Assembly: GCF_019175285.1 (NCBI RefSeq)
Contig: NC_056523.1
Coordinates: 199,722,352 to 199,786,351, forward strand
From: Sceloporus undulatus
Taxonomy: Eukaryota; Chordata; Lepidosauria; Squamata; Phrynosomatidae
Reading direction: 5' to 3'
DNA: 64,000 bases
Made by a program: the position numbers and the translations under genes. Shown piece by piece: positions 21,056 to 33,245 of this stretch (its first letter is position 1; every line of letters begins with the position of its first letter). A model generated the notes under the pieces. That model had not been told where the DNA came from. It worked only from the letters and a program-made list of their open reading frames with translations, and searched no databases.

Positions 21056-22194
21056 GGAGACCAATGATGGGATAGGAAATGTGTGGCTCTCCAAATGATG
21101 GATTGCAACTCTTGTCCAATTTAGCTAGCACAGCCAATAGTAAGGATTGATGGGAGCTACAGTATAACAACATGTCGAGGGTCACAAATGATCCATCCCT
21201 GTGCAAAGGTGTTGCAGTGTACACCTATAAACAGAAGGCATTAGTTGTAAAACTAGAGTCCCTGTTATCTGTAGATGTGTATTGGGACAAACAATGAAAG
21301 GTAGCTGTTGCAACTGTATTCTGCTTGTGAGCTTCCCAGAACATCCAGGTGCCCAATGGTAGAAAGAAATGCTGAAAAACTGATCATTGGCAGAACTTGG
21401 GAAATTTATTTTAACAAGTATCTTATGTAACTTGTGCCAGAGCCAAGCACAGTAGCATATGGCCACTGATGCTACAAAACCCTCAATTTGGTAATCCATT
21501 AATTACTTTTTACTTTATTTGACTCTTTGATCCTTGTTAGTTCCCTTTTCTGAATAAAAAATCTGAATAAAAATTGTACAAGTATCTGAAGGGTGAAACT
21601 GATAAATTGTTTTTCATTCAGACAGTTGGCTCAGATTCTTTTTTTAATTAAAAAATCCCTATTTTGTGGATCAAATTATACATCAAGGGTGCGTGTACAT
21701 TCCCTGAAAATAACCAGTTTGTCCCACCACAAAAGGATTTCCTCAGATTTGTACCCTAGCAATCAGACTTTGAAGTGAAGCCCATGTTTGCCTTCCAGTG
21801 ACCATTCACAAACTTATGCTTACAGTTCTTAAGAAGTGGTGGTGGGCATGTGTTAATGGCAGATTATGTTGGACTGCAGCTCTTTCAACCACTGGCTATA
21901 CTTACTACGGCTGATGGGAGCTGTAGTCCATCAGCACCTGAAAGTGCTCCTAAACCTGTGTTAAAATAGACGGAATTAAAAAATATTTGCTGATGTACTG
22001 CAAACCATTTTCAGTTCTCCCAACAGATCCCTATCAATTGTCTGCCCTCCCTTGTGCGAAAGCATTCATCTCATGAGTGTAGAGGAGAGGGCTTCCTCTG
22101 GTGCCTATGTGAAAACTCTCTGAGCTCAGCCTCCTCCATTGCATCCTTCCTCAAAACTGAAGCCCTGCCAGGATGGGACATTATTATCCCTACG
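21056..22194. other. Noncoding stretch with old palindromic repeats
   Basis: Old 'gactgcaactc' palindromes at about 21065-21180 and 21865-21950; otherwise nothing recognised. Confidence 0.5.
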
Positions 22195-22400
22195 TTGTGT
22201 ACTGTATATACTTGACTATGAGCTGACCTCACATATAAGACGAGGGCAGATTTGGAGGCCTAAATTATGGATTTTGATTTGACCCATGGATAAATTGAAG
22301 GTAAAATTTAGGGGCATATAACAAAGGATCAAAAGGATAAAGCAAAGGAAAACAATACCAAGGGATGGTTCCTTTTTCAATAAAAGTTAAACCACAGTAC
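22195..22400. mobile_element. Fragment of the GTATATACTYG MITE family
   Basis: Starts actgtatatacttgactatg and continues ataagacgagggcagattt and ggattttgatttgaccca, matching the longer copy at 46153-46612. Confidence 0.6.
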
Positions 22401-23641
22401 CTAACCTGTGGATAGGTTGACTCAAGTTTTTTGTTCATTGCAATCAGTGGTGATATGAGCATCATCTTCTCCCTTACTTTCTGTCTTACTTTTGTTTTAC
22501 TGTTGCCTTGTCACACAGAAGAATGGACTCCACAAGAACAGTTCCTCAAGCTGTCGTTTTGTGCTATAGCAGTCGTTTTCCACAGAGAGGCATTCCAGGA
22601 TCTTTGTTCCGTTGTACGTTCTCTACCTGGCTATAAAAGTGAAGGCCCCCACCACAAGTGTTAGAAATTAATTTCTCCTTTGAAAACATGGCATTTCAGG
22701 CCTCTGATGAGTTATGCATGAACGTTGAGCTTTTAAAAAAGTACACATCACGGGAATTGGCTTTTAAAAAACTACAGTGATTTTTATAATCATGGCATGA
22801 CTGTTAAAGCCAATTATGTCCTCAGGATAGCTAATCATGGTCCTTAGTGCTATTCACCTGATGATTATGTTTAGCCATCAGGTGAATGGTGCTAAGGAAC
22901 ATGATGTGTGCATCATGAATAGAGGGTTAGCCTTTTTCAGAGCCTACAGCCAGGCAAACATTTTCCAGCAATAATCCAATCAGGTTAATAATTAGTTTAA
23001 TCATTGGCTTAATGTTGTTTTTTAAATATATATTTTTAAACATACAATGCTACAATACAGGACTGAGAATACAGTACAAACAAATACAAACAGTTAAATT
23101 AACACCACCACAACAAACTAAAGCTGGCCTCCTGCCTTTCTAATCAGATATCTAAAAATATCTACCCATTACATGCACTTCTAGTTTACTGTTGTTTTAT
23201 AATCCTGTACATTTGATTTCATGTATTGGTTATTTTATTTTATATTATATTGTATTTTTTGTATTTTACCTAGGCAATTTGGTTTATAACTGTATTGTCT
23301 AGTTTTATTTAATTACTCCTTCCTTCTCCCTTTGCATATGTGTATGCACACATTTTACATTGTATGCCTCTGGCAGAACCCACTGTTTTTGGTTGTTGTA
23401 CCTATAAAGTGCCATGTAAATTGATGATGCTATATTAATAAACAACAACAAAACAACAACAATGTTCTGCTAGTGGAACTCCTTCCCCAATGAAGCTAGC
23501 AGAGAGATACTGGGACACTCTTCAATAGCTCCCCCCTCAAAACCTGCATTTTATGTTCTGTGCTGCTTCTATTTATTGTTCAATGATTCTGATTTCAACT
23601 GCTTTTAATTATATCATTAGTTGAATTGTATTTTTAAGTTC
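22401..23641. other. Noncoding stretch with hairpin and LINE tail
   Basis: Contains the hairpin at 22836-22903 and, at about 23240-23460, a LINE-like 3' end (gtgccatgtaaattgatgat, then (AACA)n). No gene seen. Confidence 0.5.
22836..22903. repeat. 28-bp imperfect hairpin, 12-nt loop
   Basis: Arms catggtccttagtgctattc... (22836-22863) and catcaggtgaatggtgctaa... (22876-22903) match at 24 of 28 positions. No repeat family recognised. Confidence 0.75.
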
Positions 23642-23730
23642 TATAGGGTGAGTCTCTGTTACCCGAAATGCTTGGGACCAGAAGTATTTTAGAAAATGTG
23701 CTTATCCATAATGAGATATCTTGGAGATGT
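23642..23730. mobile_element. Tigger7-like MITE fragment
   Basis: ggtgagtctctgttacccg followed by aaatgcttgggaccagaag and gagatatcttgg matches the family copy at 10408-10732 in opposite orientation. Confidence 0.7.
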
Positions 23731-23749
23731 GACCCAGGAGACTTTAGGG

Positions 23750-24176
23750 TTTTATCACATGAGGCAGGGATGTAGACATGATTTTGGGAAGGGGGGGGGG
23801 GTCCAGACTAAGTATTACCATTATAATGGGGCTTGGGCATGGCGGTGCAGCAGCGCACACCATTCATTATATCTAATGGAAGGGGGAGTCCGGACTCCAG
23901 GATAGTGATAATCCCATCACTATCCTGTCCTTCTTGCCCAATCGTGGGAAGGACATTCACACATGACCTGCACTTGACCTGACAGGGAAGCGTGAGTGAA
24001 AGTGATTGCGCAAATCACTTTCACACTGCACCAGGCTGAAAAGTGATTTCAGCTATCATTTGCAGTCTTTTGTGTTAATGGCTTAACCCATTAATATTAT
24101 GATGGCTGGGTCCTGGATTGGATAAGGATGGGGGAGCGATCCCATCCTTATTCCATCCCCCTTGTGATAATCTCCT
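23750..24176. mobile_element. TTATCACA-type MITE with long inverted interior
   Basis: Starts gttttatcacatgaggcagg and ends ccttgtgataatctcc. The interior has paired arms (gatagtgataatccc / cccatcactatcc; aaagtgattgcg / aatcactttcac). A poly-G run lies at about 23790-23801. Confidence 0.65.
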
Positions 24177-24226
24177 TCAGAGGGCTACACCATTGCTTTA
24201 GACCATTGTAAAAACAAATTATTATT

Positions 24227-24459
24227 GGCCTGTTACAGACTGCCAAAATAAAGCTGCTTCGGGTCTCTTTGGAGGTATGCTATTTAAATGATGCATGGGT
24301 CCTAAGAGTCCGGAGGTCACGTCAAAGCCACACTCCATTCCTAAGCACTGGAGTGCAGCTTTGGTGCAGCTTCCGGATTCTTAGGATGCATGCATCATTT
24401 AAACAGCATACCTCCAAAGAGACCCGAAGCAGCTTTATTTTGGCAGTCTGTAACAGGCC
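24227..24459. mobile_element. Palindromic MITE, GGCCTGTTACAGAC family (copy 2)
   Basis: 233 bp, the same length as 9051-9283, with about seven differences between them. Flanked by attatt on both sides (a 3-6-bp duplication). Confidence 0.85.
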
Positions 24460-25472
24460 ATTATTTCTTTTCTTACTCCAAAGTGCTGTACAATGACCAC
24501 TGGTGATGCGGTAGCATTTTTACCACTTCAGGCCCAGCGGAGGCTTTTTTTTAACAACAGGAAGTGACCCAGAAGTCACTTGCTATTCACCTCCTTTTTT
24601 TAATTAAAGTTTTCTAATGAGCCTAAAATGCTCGGACAAAAGCAATGTGGCAAAAGGCCTCTCGGCACCAGGCAGGTTTTAAAAATTTGTCCAAAATTAT
24701 TTTGAACGCCAAAGGCTGTGAGGCTACAAAAATGCTCAGCACTCCAGCTTTCCACCCCTGATTAGATGGTTTTTGGAATAACATCCCCAGAATCCTATAT
24801 ATAACTATTTACTAATGCACTGTATGAATACTTAGCTAAGTAGCAGGTGCAAAGAAATTCTATAGTGCACTGCAAAGGTGGTGGTTTCCAGACACTGGCA
24901 AGAGTGCCTGATGTACATTGGTATGTGATGCACTATTGAATGATGTGAATCAGTGCACAATGAACATGTGGTGTGTGATGTGCCACAATGCACACTGAGC
25001 ACTTTGTCAGCTCTGCTACATAGTAATGCAACAGCAACCTCTACTGGATATGCTCAATTCTAATTCCAGCACATTCCACTCATGGAGATGCAATTCTGTA
25101 CAGGATTCCAGGAAATTACATCTAAAAGTAAGGTTCCAAGTTCTGGTTTTCATGAATACCTGAGATGCTGCATTCTGGGCCCAATGAAGCTTCCAAAGAC
25201 TGTTCAAAGGCAACCCCATGCAAGGTGTTCTACAGCAACTCACTCGTGATGTAGCCAAGGCATGTTGGTGTAACTTCAGTCTTGATGTTCTTTGATGTTA
25301 CTAGCTGTACATAGAGAGAAAAGGGTGGAATAATAATAATAATAAGATAAAATAATAATAATAATAATAATACAAATTAAAATGCATATTAACACCACAG
25401 AAAGTGTGGCCCTCTAGATATTGCTAGACTTCAACACTCCAGTGTGTCAGGCAACAGAGACTATGGTTTAGT
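24460..25472. other. Noncoding stretch, (AAT)n at the end
   Basis: No gene or clear element; ends in an (AAT)n-rich microsatellite at about 25330-25374. Confidence 0.55.
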
Positions 25473-26400
25473 AGAATCAGAATCAATAAATCAGAGTTGG
25501 AAGGACAGCACTAGGGCCACCATCCAACCCCTGCCATGCAGGAAATCCCAAATCAAAGCATCCCGACAGATGGCCATCCAGCCTCTGTTTAAAGACCTCC
25601 AAGGAAGGAGACTCTATCACCGTCCGAGGAAGTCGCATCCCAGGTGCGAACAGCCCTTACTGTCAGGAAGTTTCCTCCTAATGTTCAGGGTGGAATCTCT
25701 TTTCCGCAGTTTTGCATCCATTTTTTTCCGGGTCCTGTTCTCTGGAGCAGCAGAAAACAAGCTTGCTCCCTCTTCAATATGCATCCCTTCAAATATTTAA
25801 ATAGGTGCGATGCATATCACCTCTTAACCTTCTTTCCTCGCAGGCTAAACATCCCAGCTCCCTAAGTCGTTCCTCATAGGGCATTGGTTTCCAGACCCTT
25901 CACCACTTTATAGTCGCACCTCCTTGGACACGCCCAGTGTTCTCAATGTCCTTTCTGAATTGTGCGCCCCCCAGAACTGGACAGAATATCTAGGTGGGGG
26001 CCTGACCAGAGCAGAATACGTGGCACTATTACTTCATCTTGATCTAGAACACTATACTTCCATTGATGCAGCCTAAAATAGCAATTGGCCTTTTAGCTGC
26101 CGCATCACAACTGTTCACTCATGTTCAACTGTGGGTCTACTTGGACTCCTAGATCCCTTTCAACACGTAGTTTTCATTCAGCCAGGTGTCACCCATCCTA
26201 TACCGTGCATGTGAGCATTTTTCCGCACCTAAGTGCAAACTAGTACATTTCTCCGGGGGCGTTGGAATTGGCAGGTGCTAGGCTGGGCCAGCTGTCTAGT
26301 CGAGTCAGGGTCATTTTGAATCTTGATCCGTGTGCCTCTGGGGTATATAGCTGTTCCCCCTAATGGATGAGATCATCTGCAAGAGTGTGATCAAGTACGC
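25473..26400 (-). mobile_element. CR1 LINE, about 0.9-kb 3' part
   Basis: Longest CR1 copy here. The + strand shows the antisense of the CR1 C-terminal coding region and 3' UTR: gatggccatccagcctctg, ttcctcctaatgttcagg, gcagcagaaaacaagcttgc, gacacgccc, ccagaactggacagaat, ctgaccagagcagaata, ctagatccctttcaaca. 5'-truncated, with many small indels against other copies. Confidence 0.85.
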
Positions 26401-28934
26401 TTCCAAGTCTGAGTGCGTGTGGATCAAACTGGCGAAAGTGCAGTCAAATCAACTTCTGAAGAGCCATGCATTCCCCAGGCCTGTTATATATGGAGCAAAC
26501 TGACATTGCCAACAGACAACAAGCTGCAAAATTTTCTTCAAAACATATAAAGGCACCTCTTTCCTGCAAATCTCTGTGAAGCGCTTAAGAAGCTGATTCC
26601 CAGACTTCTGTGTTTGGTTAGAAAAAGATGTCAGTTTCTTTTTTGCACCTCCAAATAATAATCCAACTACTACCACCAAGCTTTGTAACAGACTCATTAT
26701 GTTCCTATTGTTCTCTTGGGTCAACAAGATCCTTCTCCCTTGCAAGCAGTTTTCTGTAAACTAAGAGTGTTTTTTAAATTTTATTTTAAACACAGGGGGC
26801 CATTCAGTCATGCAGTCTCCTGCTGCCTCAACTGTTACTATCTAGGAATTTCCAAAAGAGAAGCCACAGGAGTCTTTGCTATTTTCACTGTCTAGGAAGT
26901 TACCACCTGATGAGTTGTTTGACCAGAAATCCTCTGACATGTCCATTATTTATTATATGTTTCTGAATTGATCCATAAGGAACCTGGGCAAGATGATCTG
27001 CAGTTTTCTCTTACTGGACAAATTTGTATGTTTTTCATGTTTCAGGATATATATTTTTTGTATGCATTCCAGAAAGATTTTTCTTTTCTTTTTAAAGCAA
27101 AACACTGCTTTCTCCATTTATTTGTAGAGTTTTTCCTTTTGCATGAAACCCACAAAAACTCCCTTTGCAAAATTTCCACAAAAAAATCCCAAACTATCTG
27201 GGGAGAAGTACTCGTATTTCTACGTTTAGGTAGTGGTAAAATCTTTTTATTTCTAAAACATATAGATGTTTCTACAGAAGGTTACAGCTCTATTCACACT
27301 GAACCTGGTCTCCAAAAGAGAACAGCTGTCATCTTGGAATAATTCAACTTCTGAGAAGTTAAACTCCCCCCCTTTTTCTCTCTTCTTTAGTCTTTCAAAA
27401 TCCAAATGGATTCAAACATGTTCTTTATCCTCCATCTCTCCCAATATTTAATGGGGCTCTCACTCCCAAATCTGCTGAGTACAGATGTATGACATTTCAA
27501 AAACAGGGATTTCAATGGACACATAACTTATCTATTAGCAACCATTAGTAGTCTATCAAAATATATAATCTCAGCATCCCTGAACGTATACACATTGAGG
27601 AGTCTCTAGGATGCTTACAACTTTATGGTGCTAATACTGGCTCCTTGGAAATCATTTTGTTGTTGTGGCAGCTGTATTTTTTAAAAGAAACATTGGTACC
27701 ATCATTAGCTGTTGCCCATGGTTACTCATATCCTCAAGCAGAGATTTGTTTCTAAAAAGACAGTTCTGGTTTTCCTGAAATGGCTTGTCATTGAGGGCCA
27801 GTACCTATAATAAAAGAAGGATAAATTCCATTTTTGACCAGATGGCTTAATGAGAGAAAAATCTCCAAAGGGACCACATTACTGTCTTCCATTTCCTCAC
27901 ATTGTTGATCTTTTTGTCTTGCTGCAGTGTGATTCGATATATGCTTCTATGCAAGTCCCAGTGAATTCACTAAGTGAACATAAGATTATGGCCTTTCATT
28001 GCAATGCTGTAGAAATCTATAAAGAAACAAATCCCATTGGTTAGATGGGAATTACACCCAGGAAACTGGACATAGGATTCCAGTCTTAATTGCTTCAGGA
28101 TGTAAGAACTGCCAGGCTATATTCTTTTTCCTATCATGAGAAAGCAGCCGTGCTCTGGATTTGTTCTGTGGACTCATTTCAATTGATCTCTGGTTTTATA
28201 GACACATTGTCATTTTTCTAAATCACCTTAGGGCTCCTTTGTGGGCCAAAGTGTATTCATTATAGATATATTTATATTTATTATGGATAAAATAAGTAAA
28301 CAATCATAGAATAACCAAATTAAAATGACATATTCTAGTAATATTTTTTGCTTTATAGCCAAGTCCCACATCACAAATTCATCCAGTTCTGTTTTATAGC
28401 AACTTCACTGTAGTGCTATCCCATATAGCTGTAATGTCTGTTTGATTTTGATAACTACATAGCTGGGAATAATCACCTAGTTTACAGGTGATCTTCCAGC
28501 CTAATTCCAATGGTTTGTCCTAACTAAAGGAGAACCCCTGTATCAGTGGAATGTACATAAGTGTTCTTACCTTTGATTCAACAGGTCTCCTTTATCTGAA
28601 ATTGGATTTAGGCCAGAATATTTTTAGACTGATATTCCCATCATCCCTGACTGATGCCTGTACTGTTTGTGGCTGGTAAAAGCTGGAGTCAAAAAACATC
28701 TGGAGATTCACCAAGTTTGACCTTCTGCTTTCCAACCCAACTGGCACCCTCCACCTCCAACTGGACAGCCAAGTCAGGTTAGATAAAACCACTTAATTCA
28801 CACAGATATCATAGAAATATGTCTGTGGGTTTGGCACAAGAAAGCAGTTCATCTGTGTCTGTTCATGTCTGTGGAGACAGTTGAAATCAGGGAGTGACTT
28901 CTCTCAGGGAGGCCCAGTTGTGAAAACTTTTCAT
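26401..28934. other. Noncoding stretch, nothing recognised
   Basis: AT-rich single-copy DNA with a palindromic old-repeat scrap near 28620-28705. Open frames of up to 124 codons show no domain. Confidence 0.5.
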
Positions 28935-29870
28935 GAGATGTACCTAGGATACACAGATGACATGATACTGCTAGCAAAAAATAGCCAAAATTTGGAATGA
29001 CTATTGAAATCAAGGAAGAAATTGAAAGGAAGGGTTGCAGTTGAACACTGAGAAAACTAAAATAATGACCACAGATGATTTAAATAACACAGAAGACACA
29101 GAAATAAAGTATGTAGAGAGATCTTGTAGCACCTTTGAGACTAACTGAAAGAACAAAGTTGGCAGCATGAGCTTTCATAGACTTCTGTCTACTTCCTCAG
29201 ATGCATTTAGGAAGTAGATGGAAGTCTGCACAAGCCCATGCTGCCAACTTCTTTCTTTCAGTTAGTCTCAAAGGTGCTATAAGATCTCTCTCCATACTGA
29301 TTCTACAGACTAACATGGCTATATCTTTGAATAGAAATAAAGATTTACCATACCCTGACTCAGTCATAAACCAGAATGGAGAATGAAGTCAAGAAACCGG
29401 GAGAAGCCTAGAACTAGGAAGGGCAGCAATGAAGGAATTAGACAAGATCCTCAATTGTAAAGACATGTAATTGAAGACCAAAGTCAGGATTGCCCACACC
29501 ATTGTGCAGGGTTGTGAAAGCTGAACAATAAAGAAAGCTGATAGGAAGAGAACTACCGTATTTGAAATGTTGTACTGGAGGACAGTTCTGCAGATACAAT
29601 GTATTGCAAATGAAGTTGGAACTCTCCTTGAAGCCAAGATAAATAAACTGGGACTATCATACTTTAGACTTATCATGAGAGTATGTGGCTCATTAGAAAG
29701 GACAATGCTGCTTAATAAGGTAGAAGGCAGTAGAAAAAGAAGAAGATCACATTGCAGGCAGATAGACTCAATCAAGAAAGCCATGGTCCTGAGTGTTCAA
29801 ATCTTGAGTGGGACCATGACAACAGGGTGGCATGGAAGTTTCCATTCATAGGCAAACCTATTTGAGTGAA
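28935..29870 (+). mobile_element. RTE/BovB LINE remnant, split
   Basis: Degraded reverse transcriptase and C-terminal region. A YTDDM catalytic box (normally YADD) lies near 28950, followed by ENKNNDH-like, INQNGE, TKVRIAHTIVQGCES and LERTMLLNKVEGSRKRRR motifs, all landmarks of BovB proteins. Several stops and shifts make it a pseudogene. The foldback element at 29110-29332 interrupts it. Confidence 0.8.
29110..29332 (+). mobile_element. Foldback retroelement, Penelope-like? (copy 3)
   Basis: Palindromic 223-bp element inside the BovB remnant, with perfect 10-bp target duplications agaaataaag (29100-29109, 29333-29342). On the minus strand the left arm contains CTGAGGA, a 6-bp stem closed by AGAA, then GAAA and a GC-tcat-GC mini-stem (29165-29200), like a hammerhead core but with G at the expected cleavage position. 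Confidence 0.78.
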
Positions 29871-31177
29871 TGAGTTCATCATCCTGGATAGCTCCAAGAG
29901 TGGATTCCATTCACATTGGAGCCTCCAATTGCCCCTGGCTTCTAGACCACAAATGATGTCTATGGATAGTTGGGGAACTGCAGACCAGACCAAGTTTGAG
30001 TTTTTTCTTTTTACTGGCTGCTGAGTGAATTTCTTTCACAATCTTACTCTCATTCTTTAAACCAAATACAGCCTTTCTTTGGTCCCCTCTCTTGATTGTT
30101 TCTTGTCCATAAAACTGACCTGAGCTTTAAAAATATGTTTTATTTTGTGTACACCGTCCCTTGCCCTGCAATTTACTAGTGGTTTGAATACTGTCAGTTT
30201 TTGTTCTATGTAATTGGTACTGATGCTGCAGCAATGGACTTCCATAGAAGTTGTTTCTGAGCAAAGAACAAAGGAGGAGGATGAAATGCATTGATTTTGT
30301 AAAGGAGTCCCCATGATCAGTCACTTGGATGTTCTAAACATTTTAGCAGAGTTTAATTAAATGAGACACCCATAATTAAGTTATAGCTCTGTATGCATAA
30401 ATTATGCCCGATAAAAGCTTGAGTGGCAGTATGTTCTGATTGAAAATGAGCAAAAGCAGAGGTGGCTTGACTCGCAAGGATCAATAGTCAGGGAGCTATT
30501 TTTATCTTGATTAAGAAAAAGCCAAGCAAGTTTAAAAGCAAGGCAGCAAAGGCAGATATTGGATTAAATTATTTTCAAAGATTGAAGGAAAGACAGAAAC
30601 TTCAAAAAAGGAACACTCCAGTGCCCTGAACAGTGGTTATGATCTTTTCCATGTGCCTGGATTGTAGCTTCAACTTCAGATTGCCTAGATTGTTTGAGAT
30701 AGGACTAATCCTACTTAGCTTGTGCATTACAAAGTTAGCTGGGTTAGACTAAAATTGCATTGGAGGACAGAAAAACACTGTGTATCCAACACTATTATTC
30801 CTCCCCTTCATTCTAGCGTTCTGGCTAGATTCATTATAAGTATTAGTCAATCATAGCAGGAGTGTGGAGTGCTCCTGGCCAGAGATGCAGCCAGTCATGC
30901 CTTTCTCCAGGATAACCTTCAATGTGTTCACTCCAAGGGAGCTTTACATTCTCCCTGCCAATAGGTTTTCAAATTTTCTGTGCCCACTGAGAATGCCCAG
31001 TCCACTTTGGGCTGTTTTTGGAGTCTTCCTCCTTATTGCCATCAAGTTTTCTTCTCCATAGGCAAACCTTCCTCCAAACTTGCAGACAAGGCTACTTTAT
31101 GCATGAATGGTGCTAATAGGATTGGTACTCTGGAAATAAATTTGGTTTTAGTATGTAGTATGGGAGAGTCCAGGCCC
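29871..31177. other. Noncoding stretch
   Basis: No gene seen. 30330-30560 is a candidate regulatory patch: tttaattaaatg, cataattaag, tatgcataaattatg, tcttgattaag. Confidence 0.45.
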
Positions 31178-31373
31178 AAATACCCTAAATGCTCAGATCC
31201 TCTCTTATCTTTGAAGCTAAGGCGAGTCAGCCATGGTTAGTGTTTGAATGAGGGACTACCAATGAATACCAGATGCTGAAGGTTACGTTTCCAAGGAAGA
31301 AAATGGCACCTCTGAAAACCTATGAAATTCATGGGGTCATCATAAGTCAATAGACAAGTTGAAGACACATTCA
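31178..31373 (+). mobile_element. 5S rRNA-derived SINE
   Basis: Sense 5S-like segments: aaataccctaaatgctcag, gaagctaaggcgagtcagcc, ggttagtgtttgaatg, gaataccagatgctg. The tail has catggggtcatcataagtc. Confidence 0.75.
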
Positions 31374-31374
31374 G

Positions 31375-31592
31375 AGCCAGTGTGGTGTTGTGGTTGGGCT
31401 ATGAATCTGGAGACCAGGGTTTGAATCCCTGGTTAGCCATGGAAACCCATTGGTTGCCAGTCACACCTTCTGAGCCTCAGAGGAAGGCAAAGGCAGGCCC
31501 TCTCTGAGCAAATCTTGCCATGAAAACCGCATGATAGGTTCACCTTAGGGTTCCCATGTGTCAGAAATAACTTGAAGTCATACAACAACATG
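31375..31592 (+). mobile_element. tRNA-derived SINE, full length
   Basis: Full sense copy: gccagtgtggtgttgtggtt head, B-box-like ggtttgaatccc, gccatggaaacccattgg, gcaaatcttgccatgaaaac, tail gaagtcatacaacaac. It directly abuts the 5S-derived SINE. Confidence 0.8.
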
Positions 31593-31964
31593 TAGTCGGG
31601 ATGTGCTCCAAATTTGCCAAAATGCCAACTGAATTAAATCTCTGCACACCAGTTTCAGTGCTTTCTGTAGTGAAGCAAACTTCTTTTTAAGAGCTCAGAA
31701 CCAAAGCTGGACCCAGGATAAAGCCATTTTAGCAGTTTGGCTTTCGGAAGGGCAAACTCTCTGTAAAAATATATTTTAGAATTTGTTTCTGACAAAACTC
31801 TCAAGATGGAGAAGGGAGTGAAGAGTGGGGTTGAGTGACAGACAGGTCCACCTTCAAATCACACGGCCCATTGACTAGAGGCTAACTAGACTAGAGGCTT
31901 TTTTCATTACTGTGCTTTGGGATCAGAGTTCTGAGACAGTAAAATTAATGTTGCTTCCTTATTC

Positions 31965-32004
<40 letters not shown>

Positions 32005-33000
32005 CCTTCTGATGTTTGTGTGTGGCTTTTACAATTGCCTTTAATCTTCTTTAAACTTTTCTCATTCCTGGTTCCTGATTCAGTTCAATTTCTTTCTTTT
32101 TCTACACACACACACACACACACACACACCAGTACATCTGCAAGACTTTTCTCTAGTTTTCTTTCTGTTCCTTGTTGCCATTTAGTGTCTTGGGCTTTAT
32201 CTCTGCCTGTCTTAATGTAGTTGGCAGCCAATTCAGTACAACTCTTTCCTCATTTCTTTCCTTCCCACAGTCAGTCTTTCTCCTAATTCTTTTTTCTTAT
32301 AGTGTGCATATCTTCTCTTTAACACCTTACTATTGTTTCTCTTTTAGGCTGCTTTGTTATGTCTCCCCATCCTTACTTTTCTTTAGGAACAAAATGTATA
32401 ACATATACCTTATAATATTTTCTTTTGAATCCAGTTCCTTTTACTTACTCTTCACTCTCTTCACATCATATATGTGTGATTACTACCTGGTGGCTATTAT
32501 TACCTGCAGTTTCTTCCTAAACCCTTCCAATCCATTTAATTCATATTTTATTTAAATTTCTCTTTTAATCTTCTCCTTTTCATTTAAGTTTCATTTTTTC
32601 CTTGCTTCATGTGTGAGAATAACCTATTTTAGTCTGTTCTGTGTGCTCCTTTCTAGAAATCTTATTAGCCAGTGGAATCCTTGTCTTTTCCTACATTTTG
32701 TCTTATTTCATGTCTTCAGTTCATCTCTCTCTGTCTCTCTCTCTTTCTCTCTGTGTGCTTAACACTGTATCATTAAAAAACCCTTTTTGCAAGTCTATTA
32801 GCATTCTATGTCGTATCATTTTTTTTGACATATTATTGTCTCCTGTTATGTGGATTTGTTTAATATACACATGGTATTGTGTGTGATGATCACCCTTCCA
32901 ATTATTTTGTGCACTCTCAATTTGTTTATAAAGTCAAAATACATTCAGTGAGTATTTATGAAACCAGCTTGTGGTGTTGTCAAGGCAGAAGTTTTAGTAA
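31593..33000. other. Noncoding stretch with microsatellites and a T-rich tract
   Basis: (GA)n at 31967-32003, (CA)n at 32104-32129, (CT)n near 32725-32752. From about 32030 to 32880 the + strand is strongly pyrimidine-rich, producing F/S/L-rich open frames that are not genes. Confidence 0.6.
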
Positions 33001-33245
33001 GGTAGTGATGGCAGGGAGTGTGACGATGGTGCAATGCAAACTGGCACTTTGTGTCAGCCTGTGGGTGGAGCTATGGTGCAGTATCTGCACGCTGGATACT
33101 ATGACTCCACCTCCATCACACCATGACGCTGGGCGCCCTTGTAGACAGCATGTGGCATCATGGTGCAACTCTAGCACAGCGCCCAAATGGCACAGACACT
33201 TCAGTTCCAATTATTATTCCTGTTGGATGGTCACGTTGGCTGGGG
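33001..33245. mobile_element. CpG-rich MITE fragment
   Basis: Shares cagcctgtgggtggag and the inverted ctggatactatgactcc type core with the MITE at 48963-49325. Confidence 0.45.

Noticed and set aside
31912-32886. Chain of open frames of 80-127 codons
   Set aside because: Composition effect of a T-rich tract and (GA)n/(CA)n repeats.
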